Source: Mikrocytos mackini
Taxonomy: Eukaryota > Endomyxa > Ascetosporea > Mikrocytida > Mikrocytiidae
Assembly (NCBI GenBank): GCA_030180075.1
Contig: JASNJN010000009.1
Location: 1-46,938, forward strand
DNA length: 46,938 nucleotides
Direction of reading: 5' to 3'
Shown here: in pieces, positions 19,110-29,045 of the stretch
How positions within the stretch are numbered: position 1 is the first letter of the stretch
How the letters are laid out: the number at the start of each line of letters is the position of its first letter
Notes under the pieces: generated by a model
Told to the model about the DNA's origin: nothing
What the model saw: only the letters and a program-made list of their open reading frames with translations
Database searches by the model: none
Program-made: the position numbers and the translations under genes

Positions 19110-19589
19110 TGTTTGTTTAGTTATAAAAGTAAAATTACTAAGTTCAGAGTGATTCTAAAACTTAAATAGTCAAGGAGCTCCCAAGTCTTCGAAGTACGTC
19201 GTTGAAAGATTTTAATGCTGAACTACGATAAACATATGTCTCTCTGTCGAGAAATCCGGAAATCCACTTTTAAAATTCGGATTCAAAAAAATAAATTTTG
19301 ATTAAAAATATATTTACTTCTGTTTACTTATCAACAATGTAGCTACAAACCACACAATTTGTTTAGTCAATTTTTCGGCTCCGAATACCCATTGAGTCGT
19401 GTTTAAAATCAAAATGATCCTAATCATTGATCCGGATGAGTTTCTAGCTTGCATGAGTTAATATATAGATCATTGGGTTAATTGGACACCTTATGTTGTT
19501 TCATTTATTCCTGATATACAAACAGCGGCCTTCTGTTCTAAAATAAAATTTAAATTTTCCGTTTGACATAAAAATAATTTGCAACTGAA
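19110..19589. promoter_or_regulatory. Shared 480-bp upstream region of CLN3-like and sugar transporter genes
   Basis: Noncoding region between divergent genes. On the transporter side it holds AAATAAAATTTAAATTTT about 30 bp before the ATG. On the CLN3 side it holds only weaker A/T tracts. It is roughly ten times longer than the two short divergent spacers in island 2. Confidence 0.5.
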
Positions 19590-21050
19590 ATGGCAACTGA
19601 CACTGAATTAAATACAAACTTAAAATCAGACGAAGCAAAGAATGATAACATGGCTAGGTTTTGGTTTATTTTCAGTTCCCTGTTACTGGGTCCTTTTATG
19701 TTTGGCTTTAGCCTTTCAGGAATAAATGCAGTAAAGGATAACATATACAGCGACCTCGACATCGACAGCAATTACATGAAGAACTTGGTAATCTCCATTT
19801 TCCACGTGGGAGGAATAGTGGATTCCCTAACGATTGGTTTCTTCACGAACTACTTGCCAAGGACAGTGATCATTTCCATAGCATCCGCATTGCTGACACT
19901 CGGATTCATTCTTCAAGCAGCTGCGGTAAACGCATTCATGATGTTGTCAGGACGGTTCTTGGCAGGGATGGCGAGTGCGGGGTACCTTATGATTGTCCCT
20001 GTGTATATCAACGAGACGGCGCCCAAGGCCAGGAAAGGTCTTTGTGGTGCCTTTTTACAAGTGAGTATAACCGTCGGAATCCTGTTCGGTATACTTTTGA
20101 ATGGAGGGCCCCTTGTTCAGTACTGGCGTTGGATGGCGATAATCCCCATAGTTACAGGGCTGTATCTTTTCTTACTCGTTCTGTTTAACGTGGTTAAAAA
20201 GAGCCCTGTGTTTTTGCTGGAAAAGGGCCAAGAAATCGAGGCGATTGAGAATCTTAGGTACTTACGGGGGCCTCAACTTTCAGAAGAGGAGATACAATTG
20301 TTTCTGTCCGAGAGCTCCAAGGACAAGGTTGTGGCTGGCATGAAAGATGACCAGGCCAATTCTTCGATGTTCAAAAGTAGAGTCAGTCTGCTATGTATAT
20401 TCATCACCATCGTACTACAGATAACACAGCAGTTCAGCGGAATAAATTTGATTCTGCAGTTCTCCACGGACATTTTCAAGAAGATCGGGTTCAACAACGA
20501 CTATCTCCTCAACATCATGATTGGTAGTATCAACATATTCGGAGCATTAGTGGCAATGTTTGTGGTCGACAAGGTAGGAAGGAAGGTGCTATTATTAATA
20601 TCCACATGCGGGGTCTTGGTGTGCTACTGTATAATAACATTGAGCGAATCGTTAGGACTAGGGTTGTTGTCACAGACAGTTTACTTCATTGTACAAGCAA
20701 TGGGAATAGTGCTCGTAGTGTTCCTGTTCAATATGGGCCTGGGACCGATCCCGTGGATGATCGTTTCGGAATTATTCCCGACAAAAGACAGAGGACTGGC
20801 AAACAGTATCAACACGTTCGCAAATCTTTTGTTCACACTCGTGGTCACCGTACTGTCTTCGGTGCTTTTGGAAGGAAACGACTACAGCTTTGTGTTTGTG
20901 CCCTTTATGGTTTGGTTGGCATTCTCAATTCCATACTTCATGTTTGGAATCCCGGAAACCAAAGGAAAGAATGCAGAAGAAATTAGAGAGAATATGAAGA
21001 AGATGTACAAGTTGAAGAAAGATGACAAAAGGTATGAAAAACTTCTATAA
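19590..21050 (+). CDS. MFS sugar-porter family transporter (hexose transporter-like)
   Basis: A 486-residue, 12-helix major facilitator of the sugar-porter family, expected to import hexoses across the plasma membrane, plausibly from the host cell cytoplasm. Visible signatures: GRFLAG (121-126), PVYINETAPKARKG (137-150), QQFSGIN (280-286), DKVGRK (327-332), GPIPWM (385-390) with SELFP (393-397), and PETKGK (455-460). The loop 2-3 copy of the DxxGR motif is altered to NYLPRT. A long cytosolic loop spans about 203-262. The ATG is preceded by an AAATTTAAATTTT-type motif. G+C is higher than in the neighbouring noncoding DNA. The exact substrate cannot be read from the sequence. Confidence 0.93.
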   Translation: MATDTELNTNLKSDEAKNDNMARFWFIFSSLLLGPFMFGFSLSGINAVKDNIYSDLDIDSNYMKNLVISIFHVGGIVDSLTIGFFTNYLPRTVIISIASALLTLGFILQAAAVNAFMMLSGRFLAGMASAGYLMIVPVYINETAPKARKGLCGAFLQVSITVGILFGILLNGGPLVQYWRWMAIIPIVTGLYLFLLVLFNVVKKSPVFLLEKGQEIEAIENLRYLRGPQLSEEEIQLFLSESSKDKVVAGMKDDQANSSMFKSRVSLLCIFITIVLQITQQFSGINLILQFSTDIFKKIGFNNDYLLNIMIGSINIFGALVAMFVVDKVGRKVLLLISTCGVLVCYCIITLSESLGLGLLSQTVYFIVQAMGIVLVVFLFNMGLGPIPWMIVSELFPTKDRGLANSINTFANLLFTLVVTVLSSVLLEGNDYSFVFVPFMVWLAFSIPYFMFGIPETKGKNAEEIRENMKKMYKLKKDDKRYEKLL

Positions 21051-21248
21051 ATAAGTCAATATTGTCAATAAACTAAATAAGGAGGTTTTTGGAGTTTATT
21101 CTATCATTGAGTTGCATAATATGCCTATTATTAGATTTTAAAGAGTGTTGTTAGAGACCATTCTGCCGAATATTTCTTATGTAAGTGAAGAGACTAGTAA
21201 GTGTGTTTTTTCAAATTAAGATTTTATTTTTTATAACAAACAAAATAA

Positions 21249-21923
21249 ATGGGTAATAGGCAACAGGGAAGGACATCTCATTCTGCCAGGCACACCATGG
21301 GCAAACAGTCACATTTCTCTTCATACACCACTCCAATCGAAACAAAGAAACTCAAAATGGATTCAATAGGTAAAATACACATCTATTTGCCAAAGAATTT
21401 CGAATACAAGGAATTATACGAGCAACTTATGTTTTATTTATTCAACAAACACCAGAGAAAGATCAAGACGGTGAAGAATAGCAACGTAGCTTTGATTGTC
21501 AAAAGAGAGAAGGACTTCGAAACACAAGACAGGCTTATTTCTTTCTATAAAAAAAACAATCACTTAAATATGGCCTGCTTGTGGAAAGGTAAGAGCTATT
21601 TGAACTTCACCGTTAAAAGTATCTACAAAGGAGACATAGAGTCACTTTTGGATAAGAATATCATCCTCAGCTATAGCGGATTTAAAGACCTGAAAAAAGA
21701 TACCGGAGATATGTATGTGGACTTTTTCAAGCACTTTTTCCAAAGCGCACATAAGCTACGGGATATAGATAATTTTGGAATTGTAAAGTATGAGGACAAA
21801 CTGAACGTTTTAAAATTTAGGGTGTATAGAAATATAATCGAGCCTGAGTGCGTAAATGATTCCATGGACCAGATCAAGTTTAAAGACTTTCTGTTATTTG
21901 GAATAGACCTGGAAATAATCTAA
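21249..21923 (+). CDS. Conserved-looking protein of unknown function
   Basis: I do not recognise this 224-residue protein. The first 36 residues are polar and low in structure, and a second in-frame ATG at 21357 would give a 188-residue protein starting MDSIGKIHIYLPKNF. From there it looks like a compact soluble domain with alternating hydrophobic segments (VALIVKREKDF, YLNFTVKSIYKG, LNVLKFRVYRNI). There is no signal peptide or membrane helix. It follows the sugar transporter by about 200 bp on the same strand and has island-like codon composition, which argues that it is real. Confidence 0.7.
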   Translation: MGNRQQGRTSHSARHTMGKQSHFSSYTTPIETKKLKMDSIGKIHIYLPKNFEYKELYEQLMFYLFNKHQRKIKTVKNSNVALIVKREKDFETQDRLISFYKKNNHLNMACLWKGKSYLNFTVKSIYKGDIESLLDKNIILSYSGFKDLKKDTGDMYVDFFKHFFQSAHKLRDIDNFGIVKYEDKLNVLKFRVYRNIIEPECVNDSMDQIKFKDFLLFGIDLEII

Positions 21924-22417
21924 TTTATTAATTTTGTTAGGAAAATATATTATTTCCATTTAAAACTTTTATATAGCCTTATTTGCGCCTGGAAACAGAA
22001 AACTCATAGTTTATAAATGATATTGTTCATTATTATTATAAAAAATATGTAAAAATTAAACATAAAACTAATTTGATTTATGGCATCCCTCCGCTTCTCT
22101 TTTATTAATTTATAAACCGGGATGGGCATAAAGTCCCTATATTTCTTTGTTTTAATGTCTTCGGTTGATTTTTGTTCTCAGACCGTTGTTATTGTAAGCT
22201 ATTTAGTTCATAAACTTCTAGGTTTTGTGGACCTCATATGCCCTGTTTAATGGTCATTTCTTCCCATTATTCAGTGTTGCCGACACTTTCCCTATATAAT
22301 TAATCCTCATTGGCCAATATACCTTACCATCTATTCTATATATCTTAACTAATAGTTCTATGCGGAATTTTTTTTCTTTTACGACATTCCTACGATCAGG
22401 CCATGGCTATTTGCACC
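21924..22417. other. Intergenic DNA between the unknown gene and the MULE element
   Basis: No gene recognised. Outward from the MULE inverted repeat the two flanks stop matching, and no 8-11 bp target duplication could be identified. Confidence 0.5.
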
Positions 22418-22971
22418 AAATTTTATTTCTTGTATAAGTAAATAAAGTCTTTTTAAATAGGTTTACAGGCTTTTTTGAGTTAATATTGACAGGAATTTTT
22501 ATTGATTTAGTCCTCATGCTCTCTGGTAGTCGTGTTTGTGTTTCGAAACCTATTTTTGAAAATTTGAAAATTTTAAAATTTCAAATCCTTATATCACCTG
22601 CAACGATCTCCAGAAAGAACTATATGACTTGATAACAGGTTAGAACAACGGAGTGTTTGCAATGAATACGGCATATCCTGGTTTACTAAATTAGACAAAA
22701 GATGAAGGTAATAATTTTGCTATGTTTTATAAAAGTTTTTAAGGTTTAAATTCAACATCTATGTGTTATGTTGTCTGTGAACATATATCGTATGTCTATA
22801 TAGAAGAGTGATTGTAGTTATATACAAATACGACTCCAATAATCTAGTTTATTCTAAATTTTACTGTTTCAGTAATACTCCACCAACACAGATATGCTGT
22901 ACCCTCTATAAAAAGAACATCGGTGATCCTAAGGTGATATTGTGCGCTGTTTGTAGTTAAAAGTTCAAGTT

Positions 22972-22990
22972 AATTTTAAATTTTAATTTT
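22972..22990 (+). promoter_or_regulatory. AAATTT-type motif upstream of the MULE gene
   Basis: AATTTTAAATTTTAATTTT lies about 30 bp before the first ATG (23017) of the transposase and resembles the motif before host genes such as uS17. Confidence 0.4.
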
Positions 22991-23016
22991 TTGTGAATAG
23001 TGAAAGAACCTCCCAA

Positions 23017-25160
23017 ATGAACGATCTAAGTGAGTTTACAAGTAAGAAAGAGTGGGATTCATTCTCCGAGCTAGAAAATAGCATCGATGAATACAATAAA
23101 AGAACAGGACTTTGTATATCGATTGGAAATTCCACAACGATACCTACTGGTTATAAACGCCCAAAAAACGCTCCCAAATCAAATAAAATCGCAGGCCTTC
23201 TACAATATACTTCGCTTAGATATGTGTGTGAGTTTGGAAAACGAAGAAGTGATACAGAAATTAATGACAGAGAGAAGACTAAATCGATAAAAACAAAAAA
23301 AATTGGGTGTGCATTTGAATTAATATTTAAATGCAATAAATCCTCTCTCTTTCTAAAATCACACAAAGTACATTTAGATCATGCCGCAGTCACATTAAAA
23401 CAAGCAAAGATAGTCAATGATATAAAAGATAAGCTTGAATTCAGATCGGAATTAAATGTATCATCTCGTAAAATTGGCATCCTAATCGACGAAAAGCATG
23501 ACGTTTTTTTGCCCCGAAAAAAATAAACAACGAAATGGCAAAGTATAAAAATTCCAAAGAATACGATAAGAAGATAATACAGAAATTGAAAGACGATAAT
23601 CTTTTGACAGAATTTAAAGATGAAAAAGAAATAAGTACAGCTTTTGTTTATATAGATCCACAAATGATTAAAATATGGAATTATTTTGGCGATGTATTAC
23701 TGATTGAAAGTACGCATTGTGCTATAGATAAAAACGGAGTCTTTTTGTGATCATAGCCATTGATGCCGATGGAGAATCTAATCCGGTTACGTGGTTTATT
23801 ACAAAAGATGAAACTCTTCAAATTTTACACTGCATATTCAAGTTTTTGCAATGTAGAGTCAGATTTAGTGACACACAAATGTTCTTCAGTGATAAAGATT
23901 TTACTGAAAGAGCTATTTTGCGTCATTATTTTAAAAATTCTGGTTTAGGAATATGTCTTTTTCACGTTAAAAAGATTTTTCAAAGAGAATTAACTTACAA
24001 AAAACGTGGTTTATCAGAAGAAGAAAAAGCAGCTACGTTTCAAATTATCAGGGAAATTTTCAAATGTTCTAATTTGGAAGAATTTAATGAAACAAAGAAA
24101 AAATTCAACACTAAAGTTAAGAAGTATTTTGAAGACAATTGGGGGAAAATACCTGATGAGTTTATTCCCAATATGATGCCCCCTAAAATGAATTTGGGCA
24201 TACGGACGACCAATAGAGTTGAAAGCTATTGGTCGCATCTAAAATCATATATTAAAAGAAAAGACAACATAGACAGCTTTATTGTACATATGAACAAGTA
24301 CATAACCAGGGACAAGAAATCAGACATTGCTAGAAGAAATGCATTGTATAATAGAGTTCCGGTTCAGAAGAGAGATAAAAAATGGCTGTGTTCGAAAAAT
24401 TGGTTACACCTTATGCATTTGAATTCCTTATGGCTATATATCAGAACTCTCAGACAATTATTGGATATTATGTGGACGAATTCTATAGTTGCAAGGTGTG
24501 TATATGGAATAAACAGATTGGTTTGCCATGCATTCACCAATTTTGTTCTTTGGATAATTACGAACATCTTTTAAATTTCGTTGCTTCTAGGTGGCTAAGG
24601 AAAACGATGTATGATTGTTATGGATTTCATTCAAACGCACTAGAATTATACTTAAATTCTACTAGTGTTGAAGTAAATTTAGCCCCTAATAATAAAAGAG
24701 AAAATTTTCCAGAGTATTGCGATATTAGTGCGAATAGCTCCTCGACTAAGGAGCAATATATGATTACAGAATATTCGTGTGATTCTCAATAAATACGAAA
24801 AAGTCCTCAACATATAATAATGATTATATACAGGAATTTGATGAAGAAAATATGCTTAGACAGGAAGGTCTTTATTTTCGAGCCGAAGATAAATCGACAA
24901 CATTGAACAGTAAGTATGATTCTTGTATAATTGAAGATAACAACAATACTGAGTTGTTTATACAAAAATCTAATACAAAAATTAGGAAAGTTGAATATAG
25001 TACTCTTTATGAACTTTCTAAAAAATTAGCATCAGTTTTATTTGACATTCCTGAAGACAAAAAAGAGATGTCAGAAGAAATGCTGAGGACGTTGGTAGAT
25101 TATTTAGATGTTAAGAACGTTGCTACTAAAATTAAGGAATTGAATAATTATTTAAAATAA
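23017..25160 (+). pseudogene. MULE transposase, broken by four frameshifts
   Basis: Five consecutive plus-strand frames make up one transposase. The first (ATG at 23017, stop at 23526) has a FLYWCH/WRKY-GCM1-like zinc region with Cys and a late HKVHLDH. The second (to 23750) ends in the first catalytic strand, but with Glu in LLIESTHC where MULEs carry Asp. The third (to 24574) has FFSDKDFTERAI with the second Asp, CLFHVKK, and TNRVESYW with the catalytic Glu. The fourth (24382-24792) has a SWIM zinc finger (SCKVC then GLPCIH). The fifth (to 25160) is a C-terminal tail. Frame changes fall near T7/A7 (23504-23523), T5 (23742-23746), A6 (24377-24382) and about 24790. Homopolymer sequencing error is an alternative to true decay. 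Confidence 0.88.
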
Positions 25161-26185
25161 TTATATATTTATTAATTTATATTGCATAATCAATATTCGG
25201 ACAAATTATTTTTATTAAAAGCTTATTCTAAAATTATAATTTTCAAACCAAAACACATGGTTTTCCGATTATTGTTGAAAATCTGTTTATATTCCGTTGG
25301 GTGAATTAATGGATGCTAAACCCCAATTGTCTTTAATATTGGTTGAACCCTTTAAATGCAAACATATTACGTATGCTTAAATAAATTTAAATCAAGCTTT
25401 ACTATTCCGATATATGCTGCACTATGTATTGTGTGTTTCCCAATTATACTCTTCCATAAACTTACTATTGCTTATTTCCTCGCGATTATAGTAGATCCTG
25501 ATCATTGCATGAATATCTATTGACAATGGACGATTTTCTTTAGTTTATTTTCATAATGGTTATTCCATTGTAGTCGACCTTTATAACTGAATGAATACCT
25601 ATAAATTGTGAACTATGGAGTACGTCCATTGCCTTAGTTATATGTTGTTATTTCATTATGAAGATCCTGATTATTGAATTAATACTTATGAATTTTGGAA
25701 TGTGTACGGCTTTCTTTAACCTATTTCTATGTTGGTTAGTTACGATATATCAGAGTTTTGTGGCAGGATTGTATGAGTCTATATGTCGTACATAGCTGAT
25801 CAATGTTTATATAGCTGGTCTATGTAAAATCTCAAAAATATTGCCTTCAACTTTTGTCTAATTTAGTAAACAAGTATATGCCGTATTCATTGCAAACACT
25901 CCGTTGTTCTAACCTGTTATCAAGTCATATAGTTCTTTCTGGAGATCGTTGCAGGTGATATAAGGATTTGAAATTTTAAAATTTTCAAAAATAGGTTTCG
26001 AAACACAAACACGACTACCAGAGAGCATGAGGATTAAATCAATAAAAAATCCTGTCAAAATTAACTCAAAAAAGCCTGTAAACCTATTCAAAAAGACTTT
26101 ATTTACTTATACAAGAAATAAAATTCGTGAATATAGAACAACTCTTTTTTATTATCATTCTTGCTAATGGAAAATTTTTTAATCT

Positions 26186-27490
26186 TCAAATTTCATTGCT
26201 CTTAATTTTAAAAGTATCACCATTCATATATACCCCATATACGTTGCCTCTTTTAACAAACACCACCCTAGTTTTATGTTGCAGCATAATCTCGTCCAAC
26301 AATTCTCTTCGGCTCCCATATACACACATTCTATTGTCCGACTCTTCATTATCTTCATCTCCAACAAAATAACTTCCTCTCAGGTTTCCTTCTTCTTGAG
26401 TAACCACCATAAACACCATATCGTTCAACACACATGCAGTAGAGAAGAATGCTTCATGCCAGATTTCCTTTTCTTCCACCATCCGATTATTGTTTATATG
26501 ATAAAACACAGTCTCTTCCCATTGATCGGGGCACGCCATAAAGCGCAGGCCAACATTGAACAACTTTTTATAATCCCTTTCATCGATTTGATGTTTTTGC
26601 TTTACCAGCTTAGGACCATTCATTTTAAAGAGTTGTAAACCTATGCCCACGATACAAACTAAGGTATCCTCATTTGCAAAAACAGCATCGCGTGGGTTAT
26701 CTGGTAGTTTGTTGATCTGTGTTTCAGTCACTTGTTGGTTTCCATCGAAGTATCTAAACAAGGCTACCAAAACACCTGCGCTGAGCTTTTTCGTTTCGTT
26801 GCGGTTGTATCCCATATAATTAGATGAAGTCCCTCTTTTCGTTCTCTCAACAAACCCCAGGACAACAATGTGTATATTTTCATATTCGCCGCATTTAATA
26901 AATGTTACCTCGAAGTCCTCTTTAAACTTACTATCGTTGTTAAATTTATCTTGCTTGTAAGTGTATCCTTCTATAGCATTATCCATAAATGTCTTTAATC
27001 TCAATGCTCCATTATAATAAAAAATTGACTTTAAATGTGGGCAATAATTGAACTTAAAGTCACATTTTGTATCATTGTTATTTGTAGTACAGGTGCCTTC
27101 TTTTATTTTATTCATGGTTGTGAACTCGTTATCTAAACCAATAATTTCTTTTAGTTTTAATTTAAATTTACCATTTTGATTTGCCATTTCCAAACAATAA
27201 TCCGCTTTCGAAAAGGATATATGTATTATATCATCCCCAAGGTTGACTACGTTGCATATATCTTGATTTTCAATAATTGGATCGTTAAGTAAGAACGCTT
27301 CCTGTAAGACAACAGATTCGTTTTTAATCAGCTTTGTATGTATTAATGTTTTTGTGACCAACACACTGACCAACAATCCTTTGTTTAGTTCTATTATTTC
27401 TAAAGTTATCAACCCAATAAAAGTTCTTGTATCGACTAGACTGTTTTTTAGTTTAATAAAGTTTATTTCTTCACTTTCTTTGGCTATAAC
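26186..27490 (-). pseudogene. Unrecognised protein gene, apparently truncated at its 5' end
   Basis: An open frame of about 434 codons with protein-like composition, including many Cys, Asn and acidic residues. I recognise no family. It may be a lineage-specific globular protein, rich in short hydrophobic strands such as IHIVVLGFVE and TLVCIVGIGLQLF. No ATG occurs until the MANQNGK segment about 105 codons in. The frame stays open upstream to 27490, exactly where a hAT-type end (TAGGGCAAC) begins, and its first stop lies inside that end. I infer that a hAT insertion removed the true start. Alternatives are a non-ATG start or use of the internal ATG. Its stop lies 60 bp from the right end of the MULE element. 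Confidence 0.6.
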
Positions 27491-27644
27491 TAGGGCAACT
27501 TAAATGCATATATTTTTTATTTAATATTTTAAAATACTAATATAAATTGAACATTAATAATATTGTTTGGAACTCTATAGATTTCTGCAAGTAAAGTTAC
27601 AAATAACATGTTATTCGTTAATGCATATTTTGTACTAAATTTCG
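27491..27644. mobile_element. Candidate left terminus of the hAT element carrying the transposase
   Basis: TAGGGCAACTTAAATGC at 27491 follows GCTATAAC (27483-27490). It resembles the right-hand end of the MITE at 6136-6338 (TAGGGCAGCAAATATGTG, minus strand) and sits at the same (T)ATAAC target. The intact hAT gene starts 178 bp inward. I could not find the matching right end after 29045, so this is a hypothesis. Confidence 0.4.
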
Positions 27645-27665
27645 ATTTTAAAATTTTAAATTTTA
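27645..27665 (+). promoter_or_regulatory. AAATTT-type motif abutting the hAT start codon
   Basis: ATTTTAAAATTTTAAATTTT ends 3 bp before the ATG at 27669. It is the strongest example of the palindromic A/T motif also seen before uS17 and the SET gene. Confidence 0.45.
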
Positions 27666-27668
27666 GAT

Positions 27669-29045
27669 ATGCCAAGGACTAGACAGAATGACGCCGAACT
27701 ACGAAAGAAATACGCCCACAAGCACGACAAAGAGTTTTATGAGACCAAATCTGGTCTACTCTGGTGCAGGGTGTGCGACAAATCGATAAACTACAATAAA
27801 AAATCTGTGGTTCAACAGCACAGACTGACAAAAACACATTTAAAAAACTTATTCGGTATAACAAATACAGAAAATCCTATTAAAGCATGTTCTATGTACA
27901 CTTTTAAAAAAGACTTAGCCACGGTTTTTCTCAACTGCGGCATTCCCTTAAAAAAATTACGTTATAAAAATCTTCAAGAATTTATCAAACAATATGATTT
28001 ACCATTAGTATCTCAATCCAATGCCTCTAACCAAGTTAAAGAATTGGGCGAAGAGAATAGAAAGAAGATAACTGCCACAATAAAAGACAAATTCATTTTT
28101 ATAATTATTGATGAATCTTTTATTAAGGATAAATACTGCGTGAATATTCTTATTGGAGATATACAAAATCCAAATCAAAGCTACTTATTGGATTGTATGA
28201 TTTCAGAAGAGCCTGTTAATTCCGATTTTGTCGTAAGAGCAATTGATAACTTACTTGTCAAGGAAGGTGTCCAAAGAAGTAATTTCTGCTTGTTGTTAAG
28301 CGACGCAGCCAAGTACATGACAAAGGCGGCTGGGTTCTTACATGTTCTTTTTCCAAACCTCTTTCATATGACCTGTCTAAGTCATTTAATGCACAATTGT
28401 GCTTTAAAAATAAAAAGTTATTTTACATCTACTAATAACTTGATCTCGGCTATGAAGAATCTAGTCGTAAAGAATAAAAGAAGAAGAAAACTATTTCAAC
28501 GAATTGGATGTCCACCTACTCCTATAATAACTCGATGGCAAAGCTGGCTTAATGCTGCCAAATACTATTACACAAATCTTACAGAAGTGAAAAGAATAGT
28601 AGAAAAGATTGATACACCGGGAAAGATAGTAAACAATGCTATTTCAGCACTGAACCAAGCTGAACTTGTAGAAGAACTTAGAGCAATCAACAGTTATCAT
28701 GAGGTTCTTAATCCTATCTCTACTTTGCTCGAAGAGAAGCGCTTGAATATACAAGAAGGGTTTGAAGCTATTGACAATATAGAATTTAGAACTGACGTAG
28801 TAGGATTAAAGGGATATATAACAAAGAGATTAACGAACAATGAGATATATAAGATCATTCATTGGCGAGTTTACACTCCTAATATTGATTTAAGAATCAT
28901 TGACGGGTTAATGAGCTGCCAATGCACATCAGTCGATGTTGAAAGAAGTTTCAGCATGTTGAATAAACTTATGGCTGATAACAGGGATTTCAAAGACGAT
29001 AATATTAAATATTACATTATGTCTTATTATAATAAAGATATTTAA
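27669..29045 (+). CDS. hAT-superfamily transposase, intact (CGGBP1-like type)
   Basis: A 458-residue hAT transposase, short but complete in layout. An N-terminal BED-like zinc finger has Cys33, Cys36, His51 and His57. The RNase-H fold has FIIIDES (Asp148) and LLLSDAAKYM (Asp212), followed by CLSHLMHNC (Cys236, His239) and the conserved RW at 289-290. The C-terminal dimerisation region has TSVDVERSFSML with the catalytic Glu425. The SDAAKYM and zinc-finger style resemble the CGGBP1-like hAT group of animals. There is no internal stop or frameshift. It could mobilise some of the many small hAT-type elements in this window; that link is inference and needs end matching. Confidence 0.9.
   Translation: MPRTRQNDAELRKKYAHKHDKEFYETKSGLLWCRVCDKSINYNKKSVVQQHRLTKTHLKNLFGITNTENPIKACSMYTFKKDLATVFLNCGIPLKKLRYKNLQEFIKQYDLPLVSQSNASNQVKELGEENRKKITATIKDKFIFIIIDESFIKDKYCVNILIGDIQNPNQSYLLDCMISEEPVNSDFVVRAIDNLLVKEGVQRSNFCLLLSDAAKYMTKAAGFLHVLFPNLFHMTCLSHLMHNCALKIKSYFTSTNNLISAMKNLVVKNKRRRKLFQRIGCPPTPIITRWQSWLNAAKYYYTNLTEVKRIVEKIDTPGKIVNNAISALNQAELVEELRAINSYHEVLNPISTLLEEKRLNIQEGFEAIDNIEFRTDVVGLKGYITKRLTNNEIYKIIHWRVYTPNIDLRIIDGLMSCQCTSVDVERSFSMLNKLMADNRDFKDDNIKYYIMSYYNKDI

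Larger units (their letters stand above)
22418..26125. mobile_element. Mutator-like (MULE) element with ~300-bp terminal inverted repeats
   Basis: The left repeat (about 22418-22722) and right repeat (about 25833-26125) are near-identical reverse complements. Outer AATTTTATTTCTTGTATAAG and inner GAATACGGCATAT, AACAACGGAGTGTTTGCAAT and AAATTAGACAAAAG blocks are shared. Between them lies a frameshifted MULE transposase on the plus strand. Weak similarity may carry on a few bases outside (CTATTTGCACC at left, CTATATTCACG at right), but no 8-11 bp duplication was recognised. The high arm similarity compared with the broken gene suggests a fairly young insertion. Confidence 0.85.

Noticed and set aside
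20606-20986. 126-codon ORF inside the sugar transporter
   Set aside because: It is a shadow frame of a well-supported gene on the same strand.
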